NCBI GenBank assembly: GCA_903899015.1
Contig: CAIUHP010000043.1
Span: 124,001 to 188,000 of the forward strand
Direction of reading: 5' to 3'
Length of the DNA stretch: 64,000 nt
Origin: an uncultured Armatimonadota bacterium
GTDB taxonomy: Bacteria; Armatimonadota; Fimbriimonadia; Fimbriimonadales; Fimbriimonadaceae
Every line of letters starts with the position of its first letter. Position 1 is the first letter of the stretch. This document shows positions 8,514 through 17,600 of this stretch, piece by piece. A model generated the notes under the pieces. That model was not told where the DNA came from, ran no database searches, and saw only the letters and a program-made list of their open reading frames with translations. The position numbers were made by a program, and so were the translations under genes.

Positions 8514-10259
8514 CTATCTGCCACCAAGTCCGCTAAGCGTTACGCCTTCGATGAAGTATCGCTGTGCGAAGAAGAAGACTGCAAGGACCGGAACGATACA
8601 AAGGGTTGCGAAAGCCATCAATAGCCCTGGTTCGTTGGTTCGATCGCCCTGGAATAGCTGAAGTGCGTAGCTCAGCGGCATATTTTCCGGCGAGTTCACG
8701 TAAATCAGGGGGCCCATGAAGTTGTTCCATGCTCCCATGAAAGTCCAGACCGCAATAACCGCGAGGGCAGGCTTAATTTGGGGCAGCATGACTGACCAAA
8801 ACGTCTTCAGATAGGTGCAACCGTCTATCTTCGCGGCATCTTCAAGCTCCATAGGGATTCCCTTAAAGAACTGGCGGAGGAGGAAGACGTTGAAGGCACT
8901 CGCAAAGAATGCAGGAACCCAAAGCGGATACAAAGTATCGATCCAGCCCAAGGTGCGGAAGATGAGGAACTGCGGCAAGAGCGTAACCGCAGCCGGCAAC
9001 ATCATCGTGCTAAGCAACACCGCAAACATCGCTTCTCTTCCGGGAAATCTCATTCGAGAGAATGCGTAAGCGACGATGGACGAGCTAAGAATCGTGCCCA
9101 GGACGGACATCACAACGAGAATCAGGGTGTTCTTCAAGTACACCAATCCACTGTGAGTCTCAGGGGGAAGGAACTGAATCGCATCCGTGTAGTTCTGGAA
9201 ACGCAAGCCAACGTGGCGAACATTCTCCACTTCGGCCGGAGCAAAAACTTGCTCTTTCCCAGCTAGCGAGGCAGGCTTAAGAAATGCTACTCGTCTGTGA
9301 CCGTCATCCATTTCCTCGATGACTTTGCCCTCGAATTCAATCCCGTTTGTCTTGCCTGAAACGATCGGAATGTCGCGCGGCACTTCCTTGAGGGCGGCCT
9401 TAGCCGCGACAAAAGTCGTTCCTCGAATGGCCATCGGCTTGATAATGTCAATCTTGATCGACCCATCAGGGTTGGTTTCAATGGGTGTTCCCTGGACCGT
9501 TTCTCCTTGGAACTGCCCTTCATACAATGGCTTCTTCTTGTCGAAATACGGCACCGTCTGCTGAACTTTTGGAATCCATACGATGCCATTCGGCGAAGAC
9601 ATGTCCTTATCTTCTTTGAAGCTCGTGATAACCAGAAAGGCGAACGGTAAACCGAAAACCACTGACCCAGCAAGCAATGCAGCTTGAGTGACGATGGTCT
9701 TCGCATAGCCTCGAGTCTTCGTCGATCGTCCTGCTATAACCATTGCCGCCATCCCCGCCGCAGCAAGGAAGACGATGGCGAACATCGTTTGAGGTACGAG
9801 CCAAAGTCCACCGGTTAGAATCGTGATCTTATTAGCAGGGTCCCCTCGGTAGAGCCAAACAAACGCGACTGTGACGAGCAGCCAGATCCCGCAAGACTTC
9901 ATCCGCTCGATCCGATCATCCTTGTCGATCCCTAAAAAGGCTTGCACGGATCGATAGGCACCCATGAATAGGCAGTAGACGCCCAGCCATGCCGAATAGG
10001 GCATCACGAACCAAACAAGAGGAACCCTAAATCCGGTTGCATCCTTCGTCGCGGCGTGCATCGGAAGTATCGCCGTTGCGAGAAGTGAGAGCCCCGCAAT
10101 CAAACCAGAGATCATCAGCGAGCGCATATTACGCTTGCTGTCAAGCCCGACATTGTCAAACGTCAGCTTGAAGATCGTGAACAGGGCGGTTGCACCCATG
10201 ATCCAACCAACCCAAGAGATAAGCGTTCCAAGGGCAAAAATGGCGTTCGCAGTGGTCAT
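8514..10259 (-). CDS. Carbohydrate ABC transporter permease, MalG type, with N-terminal membrane extension
   Basis: The 581-residue protein ends in a MalG-like inner-membrane permease: the ATPase-docking EAA loop is EDAAKIDGCTYLKTFWSVML with following PQIKPAL, and the last helices are typical (VIAVWTFMGAWNNFMGPLIY). It is about twice the family's usual ~280 residues. Residues 1-~190 add about five hydrophobic segments not found in MalG, and ~215-350 hold a soluble, probably periplasmic insert (after VFGLPFAFLVITSFKED) between the first permease helix and the rest. It follows the fused binding-protein/permease gene by 49 bp and should form the heterodimer partner of that MalF-like half. No ATPase gene is adjacent, so a shared MsmX/UgpC-type ATPase elsewhere is likely. 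Substrate: a sugar, by family; not resolvable further. Confidence 0.88.
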   Translation of the reverse strand: MTTANAIFALGTLISWVGWIMGATALFTIFKLTFDNVGLDSKRNMRSLMISGLIAGLSLLATAILPMHAATKDATGFRVPLVWFVMPYSAWLGVYCLFMGAYRSVQAFLGIDKDDRIERMKSCGIWLLVTVAFVWLYRGDPANKITILTGGLWLVPQTMFAIVFLAAAGMAAMVIAGRSTKTRGYAKTIVTQAALLAGSVVFGLPFAFLVITSFKEDKDMSSPNGIVWIPKVQQTVPYFDKKKPLYEGQFQGETVQGTPIETNPDGSIKIDIIKPMAIRGTTFVAAKAALKEVPRDIPIVSGKTNGIEFEGKVIEEMDDGHRRVAFLKPASLAGKEQVFAPAEVENVRHVGLRFQNYTDAIQFLPPETHSGLVYLKNTLILVVMSVLGTILSSSIVAYAFSRMRFPGREAMFAVLLSTMMLPAAVTLLPQFLIFRTLGWIDTLYPLWVPAFFASAFNVFLLRQFFKGIPMELEDAAKIDGCTYLKTFWSVMLPQIKPALAVIAVWTFMGAWNNFMGPLIYVNSPENMPLSYALQLFQGDRTNEPGLLMAFATLCIVPVLAVFFFAQRYFIEGVTLSGLGGR

Positions 10260-10308
10260 GGTTGGTCCTCCATTTGCGGCATCTGGTTAAGCATCGTTAG
10301 GAGTCCCA

Positions 10309-12762
10309 TCATTTGTCACTCTCGTAATGAACCCATCTTGGCGCGAGCTTGAATTGGGTGAAAGTCAAAACCAGAATGATGCCGAAGATAAGCCATGCGA
10401 TCGCTGACGAATATCCCATCTTAAAGTAGGCAAATCCGTTGTTGAACAGGAGATAAACCGGCGTGAGCAACGAATCGTCGGGCCCAACGGGTCCATCGGA
10501 GGATGGCTTCATGATATAGATTCGGTCGAATTCCTGCATCGCACCTATGAATCCCATCACCGCGTTGAAGAAAATGATCGGACTCAGCTGCGGGAAAGTA
10601 ATCGACCAGAATGTCTGGCGAGGATTCGCTCCGTCAATACTGGCCGCTTCATAAAGCGTCGAAGAGATTCCTTTCAAGCCCGCGAGCCAGAGAATCATTC
10701 CGCTTCCGGCTGCCCACATACTCATGACAACGAGCGCATTTTTCGACCAATCAGCACTCTGAACCCAACCGGGAGGATTGAGACCAAGCAGTGGCGTGAC
10801 AATTTTCAACCAGGCAGCGTTTAGCAAGCCTTTGTTAGGATCTGGGGTGAGAACCCATGTCCAGAGCACAGCGCTCGCAACGCCAGGAACGATCGCTGGC
10901 ATGTAAAAGAAGGTTCGGTAGAACCGCATTCCTTTCGTTGCCTGATTTAGGAGAAGCGCAATTGCAAGGCCGACTGCAAGCGACATCGGCACAGTAAGGG
11001 CCGCAAGGAATACCGCGTTTCCAAGCCCTTTCGAAACGTTATTCCAGTCTGCACCGCCTAAGTCTTGATAGTTCTTAAAACCAACCCATCGCGCTTCATT
11101 CAATACGTCGTACTGAGTGAAACTAAAGAACAGGGACGCAACCATGGGCCCAATGACGAGAAGCAAAAATCCGATAAGCCATGGGGAAACAAAGAGGTAG
11201 GCCCACCAAGCTTCCGTTCTTTCCAGGTTCCCCATTCGATGGCGTAGGAAGAGAACGACGAGGGTTGCCAGGACTATAAAGCCGATTCCGAGTCCAACGT
11301 AGAGTGGAATGCTCAGGTTAATAATCGGATAGTTCGCTTTGTTGAAGTAGGCGTCTAGGTCCCGTTGAACTACGTTTTGAGCCGCAAGTAGCGCCTCTTT
11401 GGGGCTGAGCTTGTGATAACAAGCCGATTCCATCGCCTTAACGTGGTTATCCCAAAGGGTTTGTCCCACAAATGTTACGGGGCGAATTTTGCCATGGGGC
11501 ATTAAGTCAATGTGCTGCCTCAGGGCTGCGGCGAATTTCGGATCAGCCGGCTTAAAAGCCTTGAAAAGTGCTTCATTTGCCTCCATGCTGCCTTGCTGAC
11601 GGGGGATGAAGGCCCGTCCACGAAGCTGCTCCCACTTCTTTTGGGCGGTGTTTTCAATCATTCGCCCTTCGGTGCTCGTGGCGAATTTGATATATTCCCA
11701 GCCGTCTTGCATGTTGCGAGCGCCGCGTGGAACTGCGTAGCAAAAACCACCTACCCAAGTCACATAGGTTTCTTTTTCATTTGCGAATCGGCCTGTGTGG
11801 TTGTAGCGGTCATCGGGAATAGGAGGAGGAGCAACGCCGATTTCTAGCGCTGGGCCGTAGCGCGAAAGGGCATTCAGAATCCAGTCGCCGTCGATTTTCA
11901 TCGCGACTTTCCCTAGAACGAATGGATCGTTTTCATTCGACAGGAACCCGGATTCAAACTCTTTACACTTTTCGTATCCACCAATCTGGTCGTAGCCATC
12001 GACGATGAATTTGAGAGCCTGCTCAGCTTCAGGGGTATCCATCGTGCAGACTCGGCCCGAAATTCCGTCTCGATCCCCCATGAAGACCGCGTTGTTCTGA
12101 AACGCGTACATGTAAAGCCAGGCATTTCCAAAATTCGGAAGGAATCCAACACTCTTAAATTGACCGGTGTTTTTGTCAACTTCGGTCAGCACCTTGCCGT
12201 ACTTTAGGAGTTCAGACCAAGTTCGGGGTGCCCGATCGGGATCCAGTCCGGCTGCCCGGAGTAAATCTGCTTTCTCTCGGAAAATCGCCTTGTTATAGTA
12301 GAGAATTCGGTTATCGGCTCCCGTGGGGATGCCATAAACCTTGCCGCCGTAGGAAGCTTCTTTCCAAACTTCAGGATAATATTGTTCCTTGCGAGGACAC
12401 AACGGGTCTTTGCCTGAATCCCGAGCAATCAAATCGTCGAGAGGCTGAAAGGCTCCGCGGCTGGCCCAGTCAGAAACCGAAAAACGATCTTGAGCAATAA
12501 CGTCGGGTGCAACGTTGCCGACAATGCTTGTCATCAGCTTTTGCGGGTTCATCGTTCCCGCACCCATGCTTAGGACGCGCACATTGATATCGGGGTGACG
12601 TCGGGCGAACTTGCGAATAATCGCTTCCGTCCCTTTGGTCTCCGGTCCTAAGCTAACGCCCCAGACAACGAGGTCGCGTTTTTTTTGCGCCTGAGCTGCC
12701 GAAAAGGCAGGCAACAAGAACAATGCGCTAACGAGCGCGAGGGCAATACGTGGACTCTTCAT
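10309..12762 (-). CDS. Fusion of sugar-binding protein and MalF-type ABC permease
   Basis: The 817-residue product begins with a signal peptide (MKSPRIALALVSALFLLPAF, cleaved near AQAQ) and a family-1 extracellular solute-binding domain, residues ~28-475 (DLVVWGVSLGPETKGTEAII; GKVYGIPTGADNRILYYNKA; YVTWVGGFCYAVP). A helix (LYVGLGIGFIVLATLVVLFL) at ~490 then enters the membrane and a complete MalF-like permease follows (~515-817) with its EAA loop YEAASIDGANPRQTFWSITF. Binding protein and permease are normally separate chains; here the receptor is tethered to the channel, giving one receptor per transporter. It is the first gene of a two-gene operon with the MalG-like permease. The SBP half carries no lipobox, consistent with being held by the permease. 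Both domains look intact. Confidence 0.9.
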   Translation of the reverse strand: MKSPRIALALVSALFLLPAFSAAQAQKKRDLVVWGVSLGPETKGTEAIIRKFARRHPDINVRVLSMGAGTMNPQKLMTSIVGNVAPDVIAQDRFSVSDWASRGAFQPLDDLIARDSGKDPLCPRKEQYYPEVWKEASYGGKVYGIPTGADNRILYYNKAIFREKADLLRAAGLDPDRAPRTWSELLKYGKVLTEVDKNTGQFKSVGFLPNFGNAWLYMYAFQNNAVFMGDRDGISGRVCTMDTPEAEQALKFIVDGYDQIGGYEKCKEFESGFLSNENDPFVLGKVAMKIDGDWILNALSRYGPALEIGVAPPPIPDDRYNHTGRFANEKETYVTWVGGFCYAVPRGARNMQDGWEYIKFATSTEGRMIENTAQKKWEQLRGRAFIPRQQGSMEANEALFKAFKPADPKFAAALRQHIDLMPHGKIRPVTFVGQTLWDNHVKAMESACYHKLSPKEALLAAQNVVQRDLDAYFNKANYPIINLSIPLYVGLGIGFIVLATLVVLFLRHRMGNLERTEAWWAYLFVSPWLIGFLLLVIGPMVASLFFSFTQYDVLNEARWVGFKNYQDLGGADWNNVSKGLGNAVFLAALTVPMSLAVGLAIALLLNQATKGMRFYRTFFYMPAIVPGVASAVLWTWVLTPDPNKGLLNAAWLKIVTPLLGLNPPGWVQSADWSKNALVVMSMWAAGSGMILWLAGLKGISSTLYEAASIDGANPRQTFWSITFPQLSPIIFFNAVMGFIGAMQEFDRIYIMKPSSDGPVGPDDSLLTPVYLLFNNGFAYFKMGYSSAIAWLIFGIILVLTFTQFKLAPRWVHYESDK

Positions 12763-12935
12763 TGCGTCTTGAACATCCTACACTGTTTTCCAACAAATCT
12801 GAACCGTGGATACGTATTCATGAACTTTCAAGACTCCTCGAAGCTGGGAATTTAGTAGGAAAAAGCTAAGAATTTATTCAAACGGATGCTCATTCCGGTA
12901 ACGTCTTAATTGTGAAGCAATGGGGCTTCCCAATA

Positions 12936-13087
12936 CCAAGGCTTAATGACGGTAAACGTCAGCGGGGGACCCAATCCTGGGGTGAACTCCTTCATATATT
13001 GAAGGGGCGGATAGTTCTTGATCCGAATCCGACAGCTAACTTCGCAAGCCAAAAGCAAGGACCACTGAGCGGTCAGCAATCGCTTGG
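12936..13087 (+). ncRNA. Cyclic-di-AMP riboswitch (ydaO/yuaA type)
   Basis: The leader carries the signature blocks of the ydaO/yuaA element in order and at normal spacing: GGCTTAAT with a small hairpin (GACG/CGTC), GCGGGGGACCCA (12962-12973), GGGGTGAA (12979-12986), and the long 3' block from CCGAATCCG through CAGCTAAC, TTCG and AAGC (13023-13049). A short closing stem is possible between CCAAG (12936-12940) and CTTGG (13083-13087). This element binds c-di-AMP and usually represses expression when the ligand is bound. Its 3' closing strand ends only six bases before the GGAGG ribosome-binding site (13093-13097) of the 94-residue gene, so control of translation initiation is plausible. Exact boundaries and expression platform are inferred. 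Confidence 0.9.
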
Positions 13088-13104
13088 ATGGTGGAGGTTA
13101 TTGA

Positions 13105-13389
13105 ATGCTAACTGAATACGAAGTCCGGTGCCAAATGGAAATCATCCAGACTTCAAAAATGTCCCCGCACCTAAAGGCGCGTAAGCTCCTGAGGCTCAGT
13201 CGCTCCCTCGAGCGGCAGTCGAAGATTTTGAATCAAGCCAAACGTCAAATCGCGAAGACACCCGACCGAAATGCTGTATCCGGTTTAACCAGACTAATCA
13301 TGCGCACGCAACAACTTCTGTTCGAAGTGCGCGATGCGGCTTACGAAGCGCTTCAAAATGGATTCCGAACCCCATCACTTTCTGTGTGA
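13105..13389 (+). CDS. Small helical protein of unknown function under a c-di-AMP riboswitch
   Basis: The ATG is preceded by GGAGG seven bases upstream, a strong ribosome-binding site that fixes the start. The 94-residue product is basic, almost entirely helical by composition (MSPHLKARKLLRLSRSLERQ; LTRLIMRTQQLLFEVRDAAY) and has no signal peptide or membrane segment. I do not recognise a family. Its position directly behind a c-di-AMP riboswitch suggests involvement in osmotic, potassium or cell-wall homeostasis, the usual regulon of that element, but this is inference. A stable hairpin follows nine bases after the stop, so it seems to be a single-gene transcript. Confidence 0.75.
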   Translation: MLTEYEVRCQMEIIQTSKMSPHLKARKLLRLSRSLERQSKILNQAKRQIAKTPDRNAVSGLTRLIMRTQQLLFEVRDAAYEALQNGFRTPSLSV

Positions 13390-13397
13390 TGGAACAA

Positions 13398-13439
13398 GCC
13401 CCTCGTCTCACCAGTCTCCAACAAGTGAAGACGAGGGGC
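13398..13439 (+). terminator. Hairpin after the riboswitch-controlled gene
   Basis: GCCCCTCGTCT (13398-13408) pairs perfectly with AGACGAGGGGC (13429-13439) across a 20-base loop. No T-tract follows, so intrinsic termination is uncertain. Confidence 0.5.
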
Positions 13440-13648
13440 ACCGACATCCACTCAAGATCTTCCACCAACTAGGACTCCTGCGCTTTCGAGAACAAGGTTT
13501 TGAGCTTCAAAGTGCTGGTTACTGTATTTCATGCTAACTTTTGAACTACAAAGTTGGATCGGAGACTTGAGTTAGAAATCAAATCCTTCCGTCACAACGT
13601 CATAAACTCGATGATTTGGATCACAGACCGCACTTCAGTGCGCACTCT
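13440..13648. other. Intergenic stretch without recognisable gene
   Basis: No open frame here has a convincing start or composition. Only a small hairpin (CGCAC-TTCA-GTGCG near 13630-13643) is visible just before the promoter of the following gene. Confidence 0.4.
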
Positions 13649-13678
13649 TTGGACAATTCAACGTCAAGAATTTATAAT
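13649..13678 (+). promoter_or_regulatory. Sigma-70-type promoter
   Basis: TTGGAC (13649-13654) and TATAAT (13673-13678) are separated by 18 bases, a near-consensus housekeeping promoter ~54 bases before the ATG of the small membrane-protein gene. Confidence 0.65.
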
Positions 13679-13731
13679 GACCGTACTCGAAGCGACGCCA
13701 GCGACTCCCACGGTTACTAGCCGGAGGAATC

Positions 13732-14061
13732 ATGGCTGCTAGCACCAATTCGCAAGTTCAATCACATCGTGATTTTGCAGGTTCCTTTATCGGAATCATC
13801 GTCTTTTTAGGCGGTATTGGATTGCTTGTATTTGTCTTCAAGCTTGCCTTCGAGATGTTCACTGTCCCTGAGAAAACAGCACTTGGTATTGAGCATGGTA
13901 AGAAGCTAGATTTGCCAGCCGCAGGCTCATCCCTCACTACAATCATTCTCCGGATATTCCTTCTCTTGCTTATGGGTTTGGTGGGATCTTGGATTGCTAA
14001 TCGAGGGATTTCGCTTTACACCCATTCTCGTGGAATTAAAGTTAGAGTTGACGAAGCGTAG
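13732..14061 (+). CDS. Small membrane protein of unknown function
   Basis: The ATG follows a good ribosome-binding site (GGAGG, six bases upstream) and a near-consensus promoter. The 109-residue product has two hydrophobic segments, residues ~18-41 (FIGIIVFLGGIGLLVFVFKL) and ~70-90 (IILRIFLLLLMGLVGSWIA), with a ~28-residue soluble loop between them and a short basic tail. No family was recognised. It precedes, but is not obviously co-transcribed with, the gene ahead of secA. Confidence 0.75.
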   Translation: MAASTNSQVQSHRDFAGSFIGIIVFLGGIGLLVFVFKLAFEMFTVPEKTALGIEHGKKLDLPAAGSSLTTIILRIFLLLLMGLVGSWIANRGISLYTHSRGIKVRVDEA

Positions 14062-14132
14062 AATCACGGTTTTCCGTGTCCCAGAGGCCAAGTACCCATT
14101 CCTAGTGGCACCGCCAGCAACCCCGAAACGTC

Positions 14133-14138
14133 TATAAT
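14133..14138 (+). promoter_or_regulatory. -10 element (TATAAT)
   Basis: A perfect TATAAT lies 21 bases before the ATG at 14160; no clear -35 box is present at 16-18 bases upstream. Confidence 0.4.
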
Positions 14139-14159
14139 CTTTGAGATCAATCGTTTCGT

Positions 14160-14540
14160 ATGCTTCCGCTTTTACCAGCTCTGATTCTCCTGCTTCTACA
14201 AGGTCCTTCGAACTTCGAAAGACTGGTGGTTGATGGGCGATTACCAGCAGCGCTTGAAGCGATTCATCGACAGATGGCGAGTTCGGAATCCGAGCAGCTA
14301 TCCGATCGAGATCAACAGGAACTTGCATCCCTACTAAGTGGTGGAATCGATTCGCAGCTTTCACACGCTTTTCTGGCGCTGTTCAAGAAGCACGAGCCAG
14401 CCAATCAACCCCGCCAAGTTGCAAGCAACTCACAGAACTCTCGCGTTCCGGACTTAGATTTACCAAACGGTCCGAGGGACGGATTTGAACGCTCACAACG
14501 CTCGCGTGACGGTCCATTTGCGTTCGGCTCAGTACGCTGA
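14160..14540 (+). CDS. Small hypothetical protein with hydrophobic N-terminus
   Basis: The 126-residue product starts with a leucine-rich hydrophobic stretch (MLPLLPALILLLLQG) that looks like a signal peptide or anchor, followed by a helical region (~20-85) and a polar low-complexity C-terminus. No family is recognised. It has a TATAAT upstream and ends 70 bp before secA, so the two may share a transcript. An antisense open frame (13927-14364, minus) covers part of it, but the hydrophobic N-terminus and promoter favour this strand. Confidence 0.5.
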   Translation: MLPLLPALILLLLQGPSNFERLVVDGRLPAALEAIHRQMASSESEQLSDRDQQELASLLSGGIDSQLSHAFLALFKKHEPANQPRQVASNSQNSRVPDLDLPNGPRDGFERSQRSRDGPFAFGSVR

Positions 14541-14610
14541 CGCCAGCAAATCTCTGTGAATTACCGGGCCACTACGCGCCCGCCTGCACGCATCCCCCTT
14601 TGATAACCTA

Positions 14611-17600
14611 ATGAATTTCCTAAGAAAGTTTTTTGATACAAGTAAGAAGGACGTTGAACTACTCAACCCAATCGTCCAACAGATCAACGCACTCGAACCG
14701 CAAGTCTCAGCCTGGTCCGACGAGCAACTCCGCGCGAAAGCTGACGAATTAAGAGCTCGCGCAAAATCGGGTGAAAGCCTGGATAAGCTGATGGCAGAAG
14801 TGTTTGCGATTACCAGAGAATTCGGTAAGCGAACTCTCGGTATGCGACTCTTCGACGTTCAGCTCATCGGAGGCGCGGTCCTTCACCAGGGCCGAATCGC
14901 TGAGATGAAAACGGGTGAAGGTAAGACCCTTGTGGCCGTCGCACCCATCATCCTCAACGCTTTAAGCGGAAGAGGAGCCCACCTCGTCACCGTTAACGAT
15001 TACTTGGCTCGCCGCGACGCAGTTTGGATGGGACCGATCTATCACTCATTCGGCCTGTCAGTCGGAATTATTCAGGGACAATCACCTGACTCCGATGAAC
15101 TCGGCGGTTCCTATTACTATCAACCGGGAGCTGAGCACGAAGACCCTCGCTACATGAACCTCATTCCATGTTCGCGAAGAGAAGCTTACGGATGCGACAT
15201 CACCTACGGTACCAACCACGAATTTGGATTTGACTACCTTCGAGACAATATGGCCTTCTCGGAAGAGGACTTGGTCATGCGCGAACTCAACTACGCGATG
15301 ATCGACGAAGTTGACTCGATTTTGATTGACGAAGCACGAACACCCCACATCATTTCGGGCCCGTCGATGGAAGATGTTTCTGTCTATAACGTGGTTGACA
15401 AGGTCGTTCGACAGCTTCAAAAGGAAGTGCACTGGACCGCTGACAAGAAGAATCACTCCGCATCTCTTACCGAAGAGGGTATGGACTACTGCGAAGAGCT
15501 CCTCGGCATCGACAACATTGCCGCTGACCCTAAGCTTTTCCACCACGTCAACGCAGCCACTAAGGCCTACGCACTCTTCGATAAGGACATTGACTATGTC
15601 GTGCGAAGTGGCGAAGTCGTCATCGTGGACGAAAACACAGGACGAATGATGTTCGGCCGACGCTTTGGAGATGGCTTGCACCAGGCCCTTGAAGCCAAAG
15701 AAAAGGTCCAAGTACAGCGCGAAAGTCAAACAATCGCCACGATCACGTTCCAAAACCTCTTCCGTCTTTATAACAAGCTTGCCGGAATGACGGGTACGGC
15801 CAAAACCGAAGAAGACGAGTTCCGTAAGATTTATGGCTTGGATGTCGTATCCGTTCCGACTCACCGCCCCATGCAGCGTGTGGACCAGCCCGACATCATC
15901 TACAAGACGCTTGAAGCGAAGTTCCGAGGTATCGGCTGGGAGATCCTTCGCTTGTTCACGAAGCAACAGCCCTGCTTGGTAGGTACTCGCTCAATCGAAA
16001 TGTCGGAAAAAGTCTCGACCAGACTTTCCGCCGACCTACTTCAGAGATTGGTTATCGCACAGCGCCTCAAAGATCGACTTGAAATCAAGAAAGACCTCAA
16101 GGGCGAGAATAAGGACGAAGCTAGCCGACTCTACACGACCGATTTACAAGACTTGGATCGAAGAGCGCTAAGTAGCCTTCTCAGTAAGATTGATTTGTCA
16201 GGTGACGTGCTAAAGGGCGACTGGATCGACTGGTGCCTCGAGGAGTGGAAGCTTCCTGCCGAGAACCGAGAATTCTTGGAAGAAGCGCTCAAGCACGGCA
16301 TTCCACACAACGTCCTCAACGCTAAATTCCACGAGCAGGAAGCGGTCATCATTGCCGAAGCGGGACGAAAAGGGCAGGTTACGATTGCTACTAACATGGC
16401 CGGGCGTGGTGTAGACATCCTTCTTGGCGGACGCGTCGAAGACGAACTCGTTAAGCTTGCTCGCAAGGAAGACGAATCGGAGGACGAAGGTGCGGTCGAT
16501 GCTTACGGTGACACCTTTGTCAGCTACCGTCGTGGCGGTAAGGAGCGAGCTGCTCCACCACTTCCGCTCGACGATCAAGAGCGAAGAGAACGAGCCGAAG
16601 AAGTTCGAGCCCTCGGCGGACTCTTTATCCTCGGTACCGAACGACACGAGAGTCGCCGAATCGATAACCAACTTCGTGGACGTGCAGGACGACAGGGTGA
16701 CCCTGGTGAAAGCCGATTCTATGTTGCTTTGGAAGATCAACTTTGGAAGATCTTTAACGCAAACATGATGGAGAATCCGGCGCTCAAGATGTGGCCACCG
16801 ATGGAAGAGGTGACGGCTGGATTCTTGAGCCGAATGATTCAGAAAACTCAGGAACGAATCGAGAACCACTTCTTCGAGGCTAGAAAGAACGTTCTGGAAT
16901 ATGACGACGTTCTCAATGCTCAACGCGAACACATTTATGGTCTTCGACGAGAGATCCTTCTTGGCAAAGACATTCGAACCGAGATCAAGACTTACATCCG
17001 CGACCTCATCGTGGAAGTCGTCGAGAACGCATGGATGATTGAGGAAGATGGCACGAAGTCCTACGACTACGGCGTACTTTTCGAAGATCTGAACGAAGTG
17101 TTCCCGCTTGTGGACTATGCCACTGTCGACGATTTATCTAAGCTGAAGCCGGGAGCCGAACTGGTTTCTTTCCTTCAGAAGATCGCCAATGAAGCTTACG
17201 ATGCCAAGATTGCCGAGACCGGCGAGCCGATGAAACTGCTGGAGCAGCACGTTCTACTCCGTGCGGTTAATGATCGCTGGATGGAGCATTTGCAGACCAT
17301 CGAATACATCCGAGAAGGTATCGGTCTCCGAGGTTACGGCCAAACGGATCCTCTCGTTGCCTATAAGAAGGAAACATACGACACGTTCCAAATCACGTTG
17401 AAGAACATCCGAGATCAGGCGTCCAAGATGATCTTCCACATGAGAATCCAGCCGCAAGAAGTTCAGCAGATTGAAGAAGAACTCGACTCCGCACCGTTGA
17501 TGTACAACATGGACGATCTTCCTCCAGAACTGCAAGAACAGCACGGCATGCAAACTCAAGTCGCTCCTACGCCAATCTCACCAGTTGCTCTCGGCAACAT

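Noticed and set aside
13554-13742. 62-residue plus-strand frame before the small membrane protein
   Set aside because: It crosses the near-consensus promoter and overlaps the start of the better-supported gene; no ribosome-binding site.
13927-14364. 145-residue minus-strand frame opposite two small genes
   Set aside because: The plus-strand genes have promoter, ribosome-binding site or signal sequences; this frame has none.
15082-15966. 294-residue open frame on the minus strand inside secA
   Set aside because: It is the antisense of well-conserved secA codons and has no ribosome-binding site or homology; a shadow frame.
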